Shown: positions 7,708 through 14,661, counted from the first letter of the stretch. The stretch: 16,556 nucleotides of DNA from an uncultured Oscillospiraceae bacterium (GCA_934446355.1 CAKSEC010000026.1:1-16556); one strand, 5' to 3'. Numbers and translations are program-made. Notes: generated by a model not told the origin, from the letters alone.

Positions 7708-8592
7708 TCAGCCCTTGGCCTTGTGGTGCAGGTAGATGCCGGCCACCTTGTTATCGTAAACATCGGCAATACCGACATTACGATAACCGAACTTGTAGGC
7801 GTCGGCATTCTGGTTCTGATCCGGCGTGATGATCTTGGGCGCCACATGCTTCTCGAACTGAATGACCGCGGACTTCTCGATGATCATGAAGTTGATATCG
7901 CAGCCGCTGGTGGAGTCCTTCACATAGCCGCCGGCTTCTTCGCCGGACGTAGAGCCGTCATACTGACTGATAGCCGTATAGAAGCGACTCTGAGGTACTT
8001 TGCGGATACCGGCAAAGTTCTGCAGGACTTCCTTGGACTTGGTGGTCTCCATGTCCTGGATCAGGCCCAGCAGAGTGGGCGTGATGAACAGATAGCGATT
8101 GTTGGGATCCACTTCGTCCTCATCCATCTTGCTGTTGCCGACGCGGATGGCAGCGATGGCCGCCTCGCCGGTCGTCAGTGAAGCGCCAGCAGAGATCTTG
8201 GAGATACCCGTGGTGCCGGCATAGGACGCAAAGCGGAAAGCATCCAGCTCCGGAACCACCTTTGTGCGCAGGAACTCGCCAGCCAGCTGGCCGAAAGCGA
8301 TGCCGGCGGTCTCCAGGTTATCCATAGAGTCCACCTGAAACATTCTGCCGCGGTCGAAGTTGCACTTGACCGTCTCGTTGGTCAGGGTCACATCGCCGTT
8401 CACGTAACCGCCATTGCGGCTGTAATCGGCGAGGCCCTGCATGGCGATCTTGGGAATGATCATCTCGTTGTAGCTTGCACCCTGACGCACCAGTTCGGGG
8501 TTGCCGTCCAGCACAGAAGTCAGGGAAGCGTTCTTGTAGATCTTATCCAGGATGGGGATAAAGATCTTAGCCAGAGTAATAGCGTTTGCCAT
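7708..8592 (-). CDS. Major capsid protein
   Basis: A 294-residue protein, ATG 8592, with GAGAGGAG about nine bases upstream. It starts MANAITLAKIFIPILDKIYKNAS, which is typical of Firmicutes phage capsid proteins with no long N-terminal delta domain. Further signals are a SYNEMIIPKIAMQGLADYSR segment near residue 40, GGYVNGDVTLTNETV near 60, VDSMDNLETAG near 88, a central helix VVPELDAFRFASYAG, and a C-terminal beta region near DKVAGIYLHHKAK. It forms the icosahedral shell, presumably with the HK97 fold (family knowledge, not seen directly). The preceding separate scaffold gene is consistent with the absence of a fused scaffold, and no prohead protease gene is visible in the window. Confidence 0.93.
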   Translation of the reverse strand: MANAITLAKIFIPILDKIYKNASLTSVLDGNPELVRQGASYNEMIIPKIAMQGLADYSRNGGYVNGDVTLTNETVKCNFDRGRMFQVDSMDNLETAGIAFGQLAGEFLRTKVVPELDAFRFASYAGTTGISKISAGASLTTGEAAIAAIRVGNSKMDEDEVDPNNRYLFITPTLLGLIQDMETTKSKEVLQNFAGIRKVPQSRFYTAISQYDGSTSGEEAGGYVKDSTSGCDINFMIIEKSAVIQFEKHVAPKIITPDQNQNADAYKFGYRNVGIADVYDNKVAGIYLHHKAKG

Positions 8593-8625
8593 TATAAAAT
8601 GCTCCTCTCAATGTTTAATTGATCC

Positions 8626-9189
8626 TCAGTCCTTTTCGGGATCGAGTCCGGCGGCCGCCATGATTTTGGCGGTCTCAGCGTCATACTTTCCGGGAGGGGG
8701 ATTTTTGCCAGTTCCACCGGCATAGGGCGGCGGAGTGGTATCATCCTCAAACAGATAAGCGTTGTCTTTCTTCAGGTCCTCCAGAGCAGCCTTGATCTCC
8801 GCATCTTGATTGTTGGACTTCCGCAGCTTGTCAACATCCAGAAGCGCCGCAATGGCTTTCGCGTTGCGCCCTTTGGCAGCAGAAATGGCATCCTTGATCT
8901 TCCCATCAAAGGCCATGCCGTTCAGCTTCTCCTGCCATTCCTTATCCTTGTCGGAAAGCTGGGTGTTGAGGTTCTTGATCTTGTCCTGCAGGTCCTTTAC
9001 ATCCACACCCTCGAACGCCTTCAGACCGTCCTGAGCGGTCTTTAGCTGCTCCTTGATGGCATCATAGTCGGCAAAAGGCTTTTTTGTCGCCTCAATGTCA
9101 CGACCATTCTCCGCCATGATGGTGTCGATCAGTTCCTTACTCAGCGTCTGATCGCCGATCTTCAGATTTTCCAAAAATTCACGCTTCAC
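8626..9189 (-). CDS. Capsid scaffolding protein (GP20 minor structural protein family)
   Basis: The chosen start is GTG 9189 (MKREFLENLKIGDQTLSKEL), with GAGAGGAG six bases upstream, giving 187 residues. The same frame stays open further upstream to 9303, but that part is low-quality protein and overlaps strong RNA structure. The protein is highly charged and helical. An N-terminal segment carries LIDTIMAENGRDIEATK; a long coiled coil spans residues ~35-85 (LKTAQDGLKAF, LQDKIKNLNTQLSDKDKEWQ); a conserved segment of FDGKIKDAISAAKGRNAKAI type lies near 95; and the C-terminus is flexible with proline, glycine and acidic residues. This is the classic phage GP20/scaffold layout (family PF06810, to my knowledge), placed just before the major capsid gene. 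It directs procapsid assembly and leaves before DNA fills the head. Confidence 0.9.
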   Translation of the reverse strand: MKREFLENLKIGDQTLSKELIDTIMAENGRDIEATKKPFADYDAIKEQLKTAQDGLKAFEGVDVKDLQDKIKNLNTQLSDKDKEWQEKLNGMAFDGKIKDAISAAKGRNAKAIAALLDVDKLRKSNNQDAEIKAALEDLKKDNAYLFEDDTTPPPYAGGTGKNPPPGKYDAETAKIMAAAGLDPEKD

Positions 9190-9300
9190 TATTTCTCCTC
9201 TCTCCGCTACGCTTTCATTACGCGGGTCGCCTCCGCTGCGGTTGGCCTTGATTACGCCCGGCCGAGGCAAATATGAGCACAGGCGCAGGCCTGTAATCAA
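9190..9300 (-). ncRNA. Structured 5' leader of the scaffold gene
   Basis: The region upstream of the scaffold start holds no plausible gene but shows strong folding potential as minus-strand RNA. TTGATTAC (9300-9293) pairs perfectly with GTAATCAA (9255-9248). Inside, AGGC pairs with GCCT around a CTGC loop, and a GCC/GGC mini-hairpin follows. Downstream, CCGC/GCGG and CGC/GCG elements lie within 60 bases of the GTG start. This resembles a cis-acting leader. RNA motifs called GP20-a and GP20-b have been described beside GP20 genes of Firmicutes phages, and this may be a member; I recall that association but cannot match the consensus here. Confidence 0.5.
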
Positions 9301-9310
9301 CAAAAAATGC

Positions 9311-9341
9311 TTGAATCCGGTTTGAAAATGTGGTATATAAT
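9311..9341 (+). promoter_or_regulatory. Candidate sigma-70-type promoter on the opposite strand
   Basis: On the plus strand, TTGAAT (9311-9316) is followed 17 bases later by TATATA (9334-9339) preceded by TGG, forming an extended -10. A perfect TATAAT overlaps it at 9336-9341 (spacing 19). The start site would fall near 9346-9350, exactly at the left arm of the structured RNA. It opposes the direction of the late operon and no plus-strand gene follows, so it most likely drives the small RNA below. Confidence 0.55.
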
Positions 9342-9346
9342 AATTA

Positions 9347-9413
9347 ACTGGAGCACATCGTTGTCTTCTCTGATCCCCTTAAATGGGGTGTGATGGCGGT
9401 AGGCTCCTTTTTT
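9347..9413 (+). ncRNA. Candidate small antisense RNA ending in a U-tract
   Basis: The plus strand just after the promoter folds into nested helices: GGAGC (9350-9354) with GCTCC (9403-9407); CATCGT (9356-9361) with GTGATG (9390-9395), including two G-U pairs; and CCCC (9375-9378) with GGGG (9385-9388) around a six-base loop. The last helix is followed at once by six T (9408-9413), as expected of an intrinsic terminator, although the closing stem is only five base pairs. The predicted transcript is about 65 nt. It is antisense to the mRNA between the MuF-nuclease gene and the scaffold gene, and its U-tract reaches the MuF stop codon. Promoter, structure and terminator fit end to end, which supports a real RNA; its function is unknown. 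Confidence 0.5.
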
Positions 9414-11082
9414 ATGCCCTTTTCGCCACCTGAACTATGCGGCCGTCATTGATGATAACAATTTCATCCACAAATCGAGTGTTCTCTGACCAGAATATTT
9501 TGCTAATTTGCTGAGCAATCGTTTCTCTGTCAAGCTTGGTATCTGAGACATCAATTATAAAGTTTCTGGATTGTCGTTTTGCTTTTTTCACTCGCTGGAA
9601 CATTGTATTTGGCCCAGCTTTCTCCCCGAGTGTTTTCAGGTCATATCCTCGCCCATGGAACAAATAGTCCGGCGTAGATACGCCTTGTGGATTATTCACA
9701 CGCGGCACCAAATAGATCTCTCCGCCGACTTCTCGCTCGAGAAGCTCGGCGATTTCTTTCTCATGCGGATCGTGATCCAAGACCACGTTATGGCCGTCGA
9801 CCTTGTAAGTCTCACCGCCGGACGTGTATTCCTGCAGTTCCAGCACCGGATGGCTGTTGGGGTCGGCATCCGGATACCATCTCCCAGTGATGTCGGTGAA
9901 AGTAACAGCCTTTGCCGCCGGAGCAGCTTTAGACACTGCGGCCTTGGCCGACTTCATCTGCTTCGGGCCAAAGCCGGACACCTCCAGCCGCTCGTCCTCT
10001 GTTCGGAGCCCAACGCCATCGGAAAAGCGGTGATATTCCTGCTGCAGGAGCACCAGGCGGCTCTTTCGCGGTGCCGCGTCCTCCGGCCCAGCCAGCAGCA
10101 CACGGCGTTTCTGTGCCCGTATGGCGCGCTCCAAGCGGCGCTGCATCTGCGTAGCTTCATAGCCGGTATAATGCTTGCCGTCAAAGGTGACGCCGGCCTC
10201 ATTGTCCTGCCGGAACTTTTCCAGTTCTTCGGCGCTGTACTGCGGACTGTTCACGCCGAGAATGATAGGGCTTGCTACATGGCCACAGTTCAGCGTACCG
10301 ATCCGGCGCACAAGACCGTTGTTAAGGGTATCATAGGCTTTATCGCTGTATTGCCGGCCCTGGATCGGCTCATGATCCGGCGCGCTGTTGGCGTGCGCGG
10401 AAATCTCCCATCCATTGCAGCCGAGGTCATCATGGTTCTGTCGGCTGATCTGCTCCGTCATCAGACCAAGGCCGCCCATAATATTCCGTCGGACGGCCGC
10501 TTCCAGACTGGTATGGACGCCAGAAGCATAAGCGATGGAAACACCGTGCTTTGCGATCCCTGCACACGCCTGCCGGATCGCGGTATTGTAATCAGCTGCT
10601 CCAGTAAAGACCTGCTGAAAGGCGTAATCTGTGCAGGCACAATAAGCCTTTGGCAAAGCCTGATAACGGCCGTAAGGATCCACCATCAGGATTGCCTTGG
10701 TTTGTGTGATATTCTTCAGCTCATCGCCGGCCAACGTAACAGCGGCAGACACAATTTGTTGAATCGCCTGATTCGTGTCAAACGGAACAAGATGGCCGGG
10801 ATACCTGCTGAGTGTCGTATCGTACCCATAGCGGGCTGCGCTACGCAAAAGTTTTCGTGCTTCTCGCCGTGTCACTCCGAGGAGCTGCGACAGCTCCCGC
10901 TCAAGCTCCTTACGGCCTTTGCCGAGCCATTCGACCTGCCATGCTTCATAGGCCGCGGTGCTGGTGAGCTTTCCGGCTTCCTGTATGCGGCGGGCAATAT
11001 CTTTCAGCAGATAGGTGTTGACGGGATCGATCAGACGCCCCGCGGCAAGGCGGAAACCCTCGATCTGCTCCGGCGTCAGCAT
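9412..11082 (-). CDS. MuF/SPP1 gp7-like minor head protein fused to CdiA-CT-like tRNA nuclease domain
   Basis: A 556-residue protein whose ATG shares one base with the portal stop. Residues ~1-300 are the minor head part: helical N-terminus, ARRNIMGGLGLMTEQ-type helix near 200, then HDDLGCNGWEISAHANSAPDHEPI (216-240) and the NCGHVASPI segment (265-273), the hallmark of phage minor capsid 2/MuF proteins that sit at the portal and are ejected with DNA. Residues ~300-400 are a charged linker, and an intervening stretch ~390-430 carries a YPDADPNSHPV motif. Residues ~435-556 match the CdiA C-terminal tRNA nuclease type: HEKEIAELLEREVGGEIYLVPR, then TPDYLFHG (Asp472), YDLKT (Asp481, Lys483) and NFIIDVSDTKLD. 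Asp472 and Asp481-x-Lys483 form a PD-(D/E)xK-like site. Phage MuF toxin fusions are known (family knowledge). No adjacent immunity gene is visible. Confidence 0.88.
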   Translation of the reverse strand: MLTPEQIEGFRLAAGRLIDPVNTYLLKDIARRIQEAGKLTSTAAYEAWQVEWLGKGRKELERELSQLLGVTRREARKLLRSAARYGYDTTLSRYPGHLVPFDTNQAIQQIVSAAVTLAGDELKNITQTKAILMVDPYGRYQALPKAYCACTDYAFQQVFTGAADYNTAIRQACAGIAKHGVSIAYASGVHTSLEAAVRRNIMGGLGLMTEQISRQNHDDLGCNGWEISAHANSAPDHEPIQGRQYSDKAYDTLNNGLVRRIGTLNCGHVASPIILGVNSPQYSAEELEKFRQDNEAGVTFDGKHYTGYEATQMQRRLERAIRAQKRRVLLAGPEDAAPRKSRLVLLQQEYHRFSDGVGLRTEDERLEVSGFGPKQMKSAKAAVSKAAPAAKAVTFTDITGRWYPDADPNSHPVLELQEYTSGGETYKVDGHNVVLDHDPHEKEIAELLEREVGGEIYLVPRVNNPQGVSTPDYLFHGRGYDLKTLGEKAGPNTMFQRVKKAKRQSRNFIIDVSDTKLDRETIAQQISKIFWSENTRFVDEIVIINDGRIVQVAKRA

Positions 11083-12467
11083 TACTCATCCCCCGTGCCA
11101 AGAGCGCTGATCTCAGGCATATATTTTTCTCTGATCTTTGCCAGATCCGCTTCGGTTTCGGTCGGCATATCGAAATACCAGCCGACAGCGATCTCCGGCT
11201 TCAGAAGGCCACGAGCCACCATGTCCTTGTAGTCCGCCCAGGTCTGGTCCTCGTCATACAGAATACCGTTGCCCCAACTGATAGCCACATCCTTGGCAGG
11301 ATCGACCACGGGGCCGGAGTAAACCTTGTATGTACGTCCGAGGATATCGCTCACGCGCACACCTTCCCTGACGGCACTTTCCCACATATTCTGAAAGTCG
11401 ATGATGGTCAGGTTGTAGTCTCCGGCAGAGCTTGTGATCTCGGTAGCAGTCTTTTCCGCCGCCTCCACCTCAGAGAGCAGACCGCGTTTCAAGCCGATCA
11501 AGCTTTCTACATTTCGCAGATATTCCGTCTTGCGGGCCAAGAAGGACTGATCCCGCAGAGTCGGCGCGAAAATCGTCATGCCCACAGCTTCGGGGTCATC
11601 CTCCAAGCCAACAAAGAGATCATCCGTCAGCTGTTTCTTGCCATTCTCGCCGGTTTTCAGAAGGTCCGCCGACGCTACGATGCGACTCCGGCCATTCTCA
11701 AACTCGCGGTTCATCTGTGCTTCATTTCGGTTGATATTGTGAATCAGTCCCGCCGCCGGCGCGTAAATGCTGACTGGATCAGGACTGCCATCCACGGTGT
11801 TTTCCTGCGGCGTCCTCACAGGAACCAGGCCGATGGACCCCACACCAGGAAGGAACAGCTCCGGTACCAGATTGGAATACTTTTCCAATGCGTTGAGACT
11901 CGTTTCATATCCGAGAACCTGTTCCGTTTCAGAACGATATAGCTTGCTCTCAATCGTCAGGTTGCCACTTGCATCTACCCTGCGCCGTTCCAGTAGTGTG
12001 TAGTAGTTGCGGCCTTCCACGGTGCGCTCGGCCATGCCGATATCGGTAATCACGTCTCGTTCGTCACGTCCCAATGGAATATAGCTGCCACGGGAAACAA
12101 CGGTGAAAGACAATCCTGTCAGGCCGAAAACCGGCTTCAGGTAGCATTGACCGCCGATGAGAGCCTGCTGCATAGCCTTTACCCTTACAGCATCCAACTC
12201 CCGCAGAATTGTCTCGATATAGTCAGCGTTTTGTTTTGCCGGCACCGCCTTGTACTCAGAGAAGGTTGTCTTGGTGAGTTTGGATACGACTGCCACGGGA
12301 ATGCGTTGGCATGGATCCTCTTCCTTTGTGGCGTCCGTCTGGTAGTACAACAGCGCCCAGTCCTTGATAGCCGCCTGCATGGCATCGGTAGTGATGTCCT
12401 TCACGCCGAAAGCCTGCTCAAAGTTATAGACTTTTCCCTGTTCAAACAGGGCTGAGAAAATGCTCAC
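11082..12467 (-). CDS. Portal protein
   Basis: A 461-residue protein starting at GTG 12467 with GGGAGGTG about nine bases upstream, overlapping the previous stop by four bases. It begins MSIFSALFEQGKVYNFEQAFG. The middle has the usual portal features: ALLYYQTDATK near 40, a conserved WSE/YKAV-type stretch near 70, a QQALIGGQCYLKPVFG core near 110, GYETSLNALEKYSNLVPELF near 205, an NRNEAQMNREFENGRSRIVAS helix near 255, and AEKTATEITSSAGDYNL near 350. It ends near WADYKDMVARGLLKPEIAVGWYFD, typical of SPP1 gp6-type portals. A dodecamer of it forms the vertex through which DNA enters and leaves; it docks the terminase on one side and the adaptor on the other. Order and length (460 versus about 500 for SPP1) agree. 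Confidence 0.93.
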   Translation of the reverse strand: MSIFSALFEQGKVYNFEQAFGVKDITTDAMQAAIKDWALLYYQTDATKEEDPCQRIPVAVVSKLTKTTFSEYKAVPAKQNADYIETILRELDAVRVKAMQQALIGGQCYLKPVFGLTGLSFTVVSRGSYIPLGRDERDVITDIGMAERTVEGRNYYTLLERRRVDASGNLTIESKLYRSETEQVLGYETSLNALEKYSNLVPELFLPGVGSIGLVPVRTPQENTVDGSPDPVSIYAPAAGLIHNINRNEAQMNREFENGRSRIVASADLLKTGENGKKQLTDDLFVGLEDDPEAVGMTIFAPTLRDQSFLARKTEYLRNVESLIGLKRGLLSEVEAAEKTATEITSSAGDYNLTIIDFQNMWESAVREGVRVSDILGRTYKVYSGPVVDPAKDVAISWGNGILYDEDQTWADYKDMVARGLLKPEIAVGWYFDMPTETEADLAKIREKYMPEISALGTGDE

Positions 12468-12673
12468 GGTTTAGACACCTCCCGACAGTTGATCACGATG
12501 CGGGGTTGGCGACGCTGGGCCGCATGTACCCCATCGATATAAGCCTGCAGGCGCTCGATCTCCCGGGCCTGCGCCTTGCATTTTTCAGATAACAACTCAT
12601 TAGCACGCATCAGGTCGTCCCTGCACCAAGCCGGAAGGAATCGCTCGTATAGCCATCTTTTCAATTTGCTCAT
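12464..12673 (-). CDS. Small coiled-coil protein between terminase and portal
   Basis: A 69-residue protein linked by four-base ATGA overlaps to both the large terminase upstream and the portal downstream, so it is almost certainly translated. It begins MSKLKRWLYERFLPAWCRDD, a basic amphipathic segment, followed by helix ANELLSEKCKAQAREIERLQAYIDG, which has heptad character, and a basic beta-like tail (RQPRIVINCREVSKP). Small proteins of this shape between terminase and portal genes are common in phages of gut Clostridia, but I know no assigned function. The position suggests a role in packaging-motor or portal assembly, which is inference. Confidence 0.8.
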   Translation of the reverse strand: MSKLKRWLYERFLPAWCRDDLMRANELLSEKCKAQAREIERLQAYIDGVHAAQRRQPRIVINCREVSKP

Positions 12674-13908
12674 CGGCCCCTCCGCTTCCAGATCTTGTTT
12701 GTGCCATATCTTACAGCGTCGATATGGTGGTTCGCCGCGTCAGGGTAACCCTGAAGCACCTCACCGGTCTTTTCATCGCGCTCGTATTCGTATTCAGTAA
12801 ATTCCCTCGTGGTATCAGGACAACGCTCAGGATCGATCACGATAGCAGTCAGCGACTGCAGCCACTTCATGGAGTAATTGACGCTTCCGGGGCCTTTCTC
12901 AGAGGCCCGGCAGTTCAGTCCATAGCTCTTGTAGTCGCTGACGGATTTCTCCTCAGCGCTGTCTGCGATCAGCAGCTCGCCGGCCGGTATCCTGGCTTTG
13001 ACCAAGGCCGCCGTGTCATGGTTGCTGGTACGGTTGCGCGTCAGCTCGTCAAACAGGTAGAGCGTGCGTCGGGCGGCGTCATAGTGCATCCGGTTCCATG
13101 CCCAAGGGTCAGGATACCAGCCCCAGACCACTCCGTTTGTAATGCGGTCAAATTCCTTCGTCTCAGCATCCGTGATGGCACGAATCTTCAGGTTCTCAAA
13201 TACCTGCGTTCCGGAGCCGACTACCTCGCCCAGATACTCATGTCGGTAGCCAGTTGGATTCATGTCCCTTAAATGCTCAGCATCAGCAATAAAGCGAGGG
13301 CCGAGCCAGTCCGGCGGCGTGGTCTTGAACGTGCTATGATGGACCAGCTGGCCGGGCTTTTTTTCCAGCACATAGCGGTTGGCCCAGTTGCGAGCCATAG
13401 CCGGCGGATTGAAGCTCTTAAACGTAAAGCTAAAAGGGCCGCCACGCAAGGTGGACTGCTCCACATTGCGGATCTGCTCCGGCCCATCAAACTGATCCAG
13501 TTCTTCGAACCAGTCAATGCCGATATATCCAAACGGCACTTTGATGGATTTCACCTTGCCGGGATCATCCATGCCGAAGAACATGATTTTCTGCCCAGTG
13601 GGGATATAGACACACTCCATAGGACTCACCGTGCAGCGAAATTTCCGAGCAAGACCGAGTTGAGCGATCGCCCACACGATCTGTGTATAGACCGTAGTAC
13701 GCAGCGTATTGCCATATTTGCGAAAGACACAGGCGTGAATCAGCGGATTTTTCAGAATCAGTAGGATAATCTCAAGCGAAATAAAGGAAGACTTACAGCT
13801 TCCGCGTCCGCCTTTCTCGACCAGTTCGTTGACCGCCCCCGCCTTTATCGCACGGTGGGATCCTACAAACGCTGGCGAGATCGTCTCCGAGAGCTTACAG
13901 GTCGTCAA
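12670..13908 (-). CDS. terL: Terminase large subunit (packaging ATPase/nuclease)
   Basis: The preferred start is TTG 13908 (MTTCKLSETISPAF), nine bases after GGAGGTG, giving 412 residues; ATG 13926 is the alternative. The ATPase domain has Walker A GGRGSCKSS (33-41), a FRKYGNTLR arginine segment, and Walker B with IDWFEELDQF (Asp132, Glu135/136). The C-terminal RNase H-like nuclease has IADSAEEKS (Asp316) and NHHIDAVRYG (Asp397). The first metal aspartate, normally in a G-x-D-W-G motif before PDP, is here Val261 (GVVWGWYPDP). The enzyme cuts concatemeric DNA and pumps it into the head through the portal. The gene overlaps the small subunit by 14 bases. Family membership is very sure; whether the nuclease is active is open. 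Confidence 0.93.
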   Translation of the reverse strand: MTTCKLSETISPAFVGSHRAIKAGAVNELVEKGGRGSCKSSFISLEIILLILKNPLIHACVFRKYGNTLRTTVYTQIVWAIAQLGLARKFRCTVSPMECVYIPTGQKIMFFGMDDPGKVKSIKVPFGYIGIDWFEELDQFDGPEQIRNVEQSTLRGGPFSFTFKSFNPPAMARNWANRYVLEKKPGQLVHHSTFKTTPPDWLGPRFIADAEHLRDMNPTGYRHEYLGEVVGSGTQVFENLKIRAITDAETKEFDRITNGVVWGWYPDPWAWNRMHYDAARRTLYLFDELTRNRTSNHDTAALVKARIPAGELLIADSAEEKSVSDYKSYGLNCRASEKGPGSVNYSMKWLQSLTAIVIDPERCPDTTREFTEYEYERDEKTGEVLQGYPDAANHHIDAVRYGTNKIWKRRGR

Positions 13909-14245
13909 TGATCTGTACACCTCCATCGTCTTCACCGGCACTATCGCCCAGCAGCTCAATAATGACTTTCGCTGCTCGGGCGTCACCGGCAGTAGCAGCC
14001 TCGGTCAGCCCGATGATCATGGCCATCTGGTTGTCTACATCTTCCGGATCGACATATCTTCGTGCAATCTTATTCCACCTTCGCTTGTCTGAAACGGGCA
14101 GCGAAAGGTACAGATCAGCGGCCTCTTTCAGGCTTTTCTTGCGTCTCCGTGCCGCGCCGGACGCGATACCGCCCGCAGACTGAATAGCTCTCTGCTCACT
14201 CTCTGTTCGCCGGTTGAATGGGATAAGATTCTTTTCATTCGGCAC
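13895..14245 (-). CDS. Terminase small subunit (putative)
   Basis: Start GTG 14245 (MPNEKNLIPFN) gives 116 residues, with a GGGGTGGTG purine-rich site just upstream; an in-frame TTG at 14260 would add five residues. The protein has a basic N-terminal part with GGIASGAARRRKKSLKEAADLYL, typical of a KGG-like motif in clostridial phage proteins, then a helix-turn-rich segment with SLPVSDKRRWNKIARR, the conserved core DPEDVDNQMAMIIGLTEAAT, and an acidic C-terminus (GDSAGEDDGGVQIIDDL). It directly precedes the large terminase, which supports a DNA-recognition subunit that picks the packaging site. The HTH region is not obvious, so the function is inferred mainly from synteny and from homologues of this style being annotated as small terminases. 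Confidence 0.75.
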   Translation of the reverse strand: MPNEKNLIPFNRRTESEQRAIQSAGGIASGAARRRKKSLKEAADLYLSLPVSDKRRWNKIARRYVDPEDVDNQMAMIIGLTEAATAGDARAAKVIIELLGDSAGEDDGGVQIIDDL

Positions 14246-14277
14246 GTCACCACCCCTCAAGTCAAAAAATAGGAGAC

Positions 14278-14310
14278 GGCGCGCTGAGTTTCCCCCTAAC
14301 CCAGCGCGCC
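14278..14310 (-). repeat. Strong hairpin upstream of terminase small subunit
   Basis: GGCGCGCTG (14310-14302 on the minus strand) pairs with CAGCGCGCC, extended by a G-U pair and GTT/AAC to a 13-pair stem with a seven-base AGGGGGA loop. Eight bases after the stem on the minus strand comes a run of six T, so it may act as a weak terminator or attenuator between the HTH gene and the terminase genes. The gap is longer than is usual for an intrinsic terminator, and it may instead be a DNA recognition site. Confidence 0.6.
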
Positions 14311-14368
14311 AAACATCATGGAGTCCGATATTAAGGCCGCCTCGGTACCGGGCGGCTCAAAAGAAGGT

Positions 14369-14378
14369 GACGGCCGTC
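14369..14378. promoter_or_regulatory. Perfect 10-base palindrome, possible operator
   Basis: GACGGCCGTC is fully self-complementary. It sits 65 bases after the stop codon of the Cro/CI-type HTH gene and about 125 bases before the small terminase, near the 8-base palindrome CGGTACCG at 14343-14350. A binding site for the neighbouring regulator is possible; there is no second copy in the window to support this. Confidence 0.3.
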
Positions 14379-14442
14379 CCTTAATCTCAGCATAACACCG
14401 TTTTTTTGCCCGATGCACACAGAGCGACGCACCCTCGAAAAA

Positions 14443-14661
14443 TTATTTTCTCCCCACGAGATCATCGATGGAGGTGTCAAAGAAATCTGCAAGCACAATG
14501 AGGTTGCCTATCGAGGGGAAGCGCTTGCCTCGCTCGTACTGTGCAATCACATTACGACTCAGGCCGCACAGATCCGCCAGTTTCTGCCGTGAGAGGCGAC
14601 GTCGCTCTCTCATTGACTGCAATTTTTGCGGAAAGTATCTCTCTGGCGATTGACTGCTCAT
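14443..14661 (-). CDS. Cro/CI-type (XRE) helix-turn-helix regulator
   Basis: A 72-residue protein, ATG 14661, with a strong AAGGAG seven bases upstream. After a short N-terminal tail the XRE-type HTH domain covers residues ~13-68: LQSMRERRRLSRQKLADLCGLS (helices 1-2), RNVIAQYERGKRFPS (recognition helix and the conserved YERG-x3-P turn), IGNLIVLADFFDTSIDDLVGR (helices 4-5). It carries no C-terminal oligomerisation or protease domain, so it resembles Cro or small accessory repressors. It is co-oriented with the late genes and lies just upstream of the packaging genes, an unusual place for a lysogeny switch. It may instead tune late-gene expression or bind the nearby palindromes (inference). Its gene starts inside the frame of the preceding membrane-protein gene. 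Confidence 0.92.
   Translation of the reverse strand: MSSQSPERYFPQKLQSMRERRRLSRQKLADLCGLSRNVIAQYERGKRFPSIGNLIVLADFFDTSIDDLVGRK

Larger units (their letters stand above)
14246..14442. other. Noncoding gap with two hairpins and a palindrome between HTH and terminase genes
   Basis: This 197-base gap holds no plausible gene. It contains a long hairpin at 14278-14310, a GC-rich hairpin at 14336-14356 (GCCGCC/GGCGGC flanking CGGTACCG) and the palindrome GACGGCCGTC at 14369-14378. The hairpins sit just after the HTH gene stop and before the small terminase, so this is a plausible regulatory or packaging-recognition region. No good -10/-35 pair was found on the minus strand. Confidence 0.45.

Noticed and set aside
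9190..9303. N-terminal extension of the scaffold protein up to 9303
   Set aside because: The added 38 residues are not scaffold-like, no ribosome site supports 9303, and GTG 9189 has GAGAGGAG at good spacing.
9571..11232. A 553-residue open frame on the plus strand opposite the MuF-nuclease and portal genes
   Set aside because: It is a mirror frame of two well-recognised genes, has no ribosome site and its composition (many Cys, His, Arg) does not resemble a protein family.
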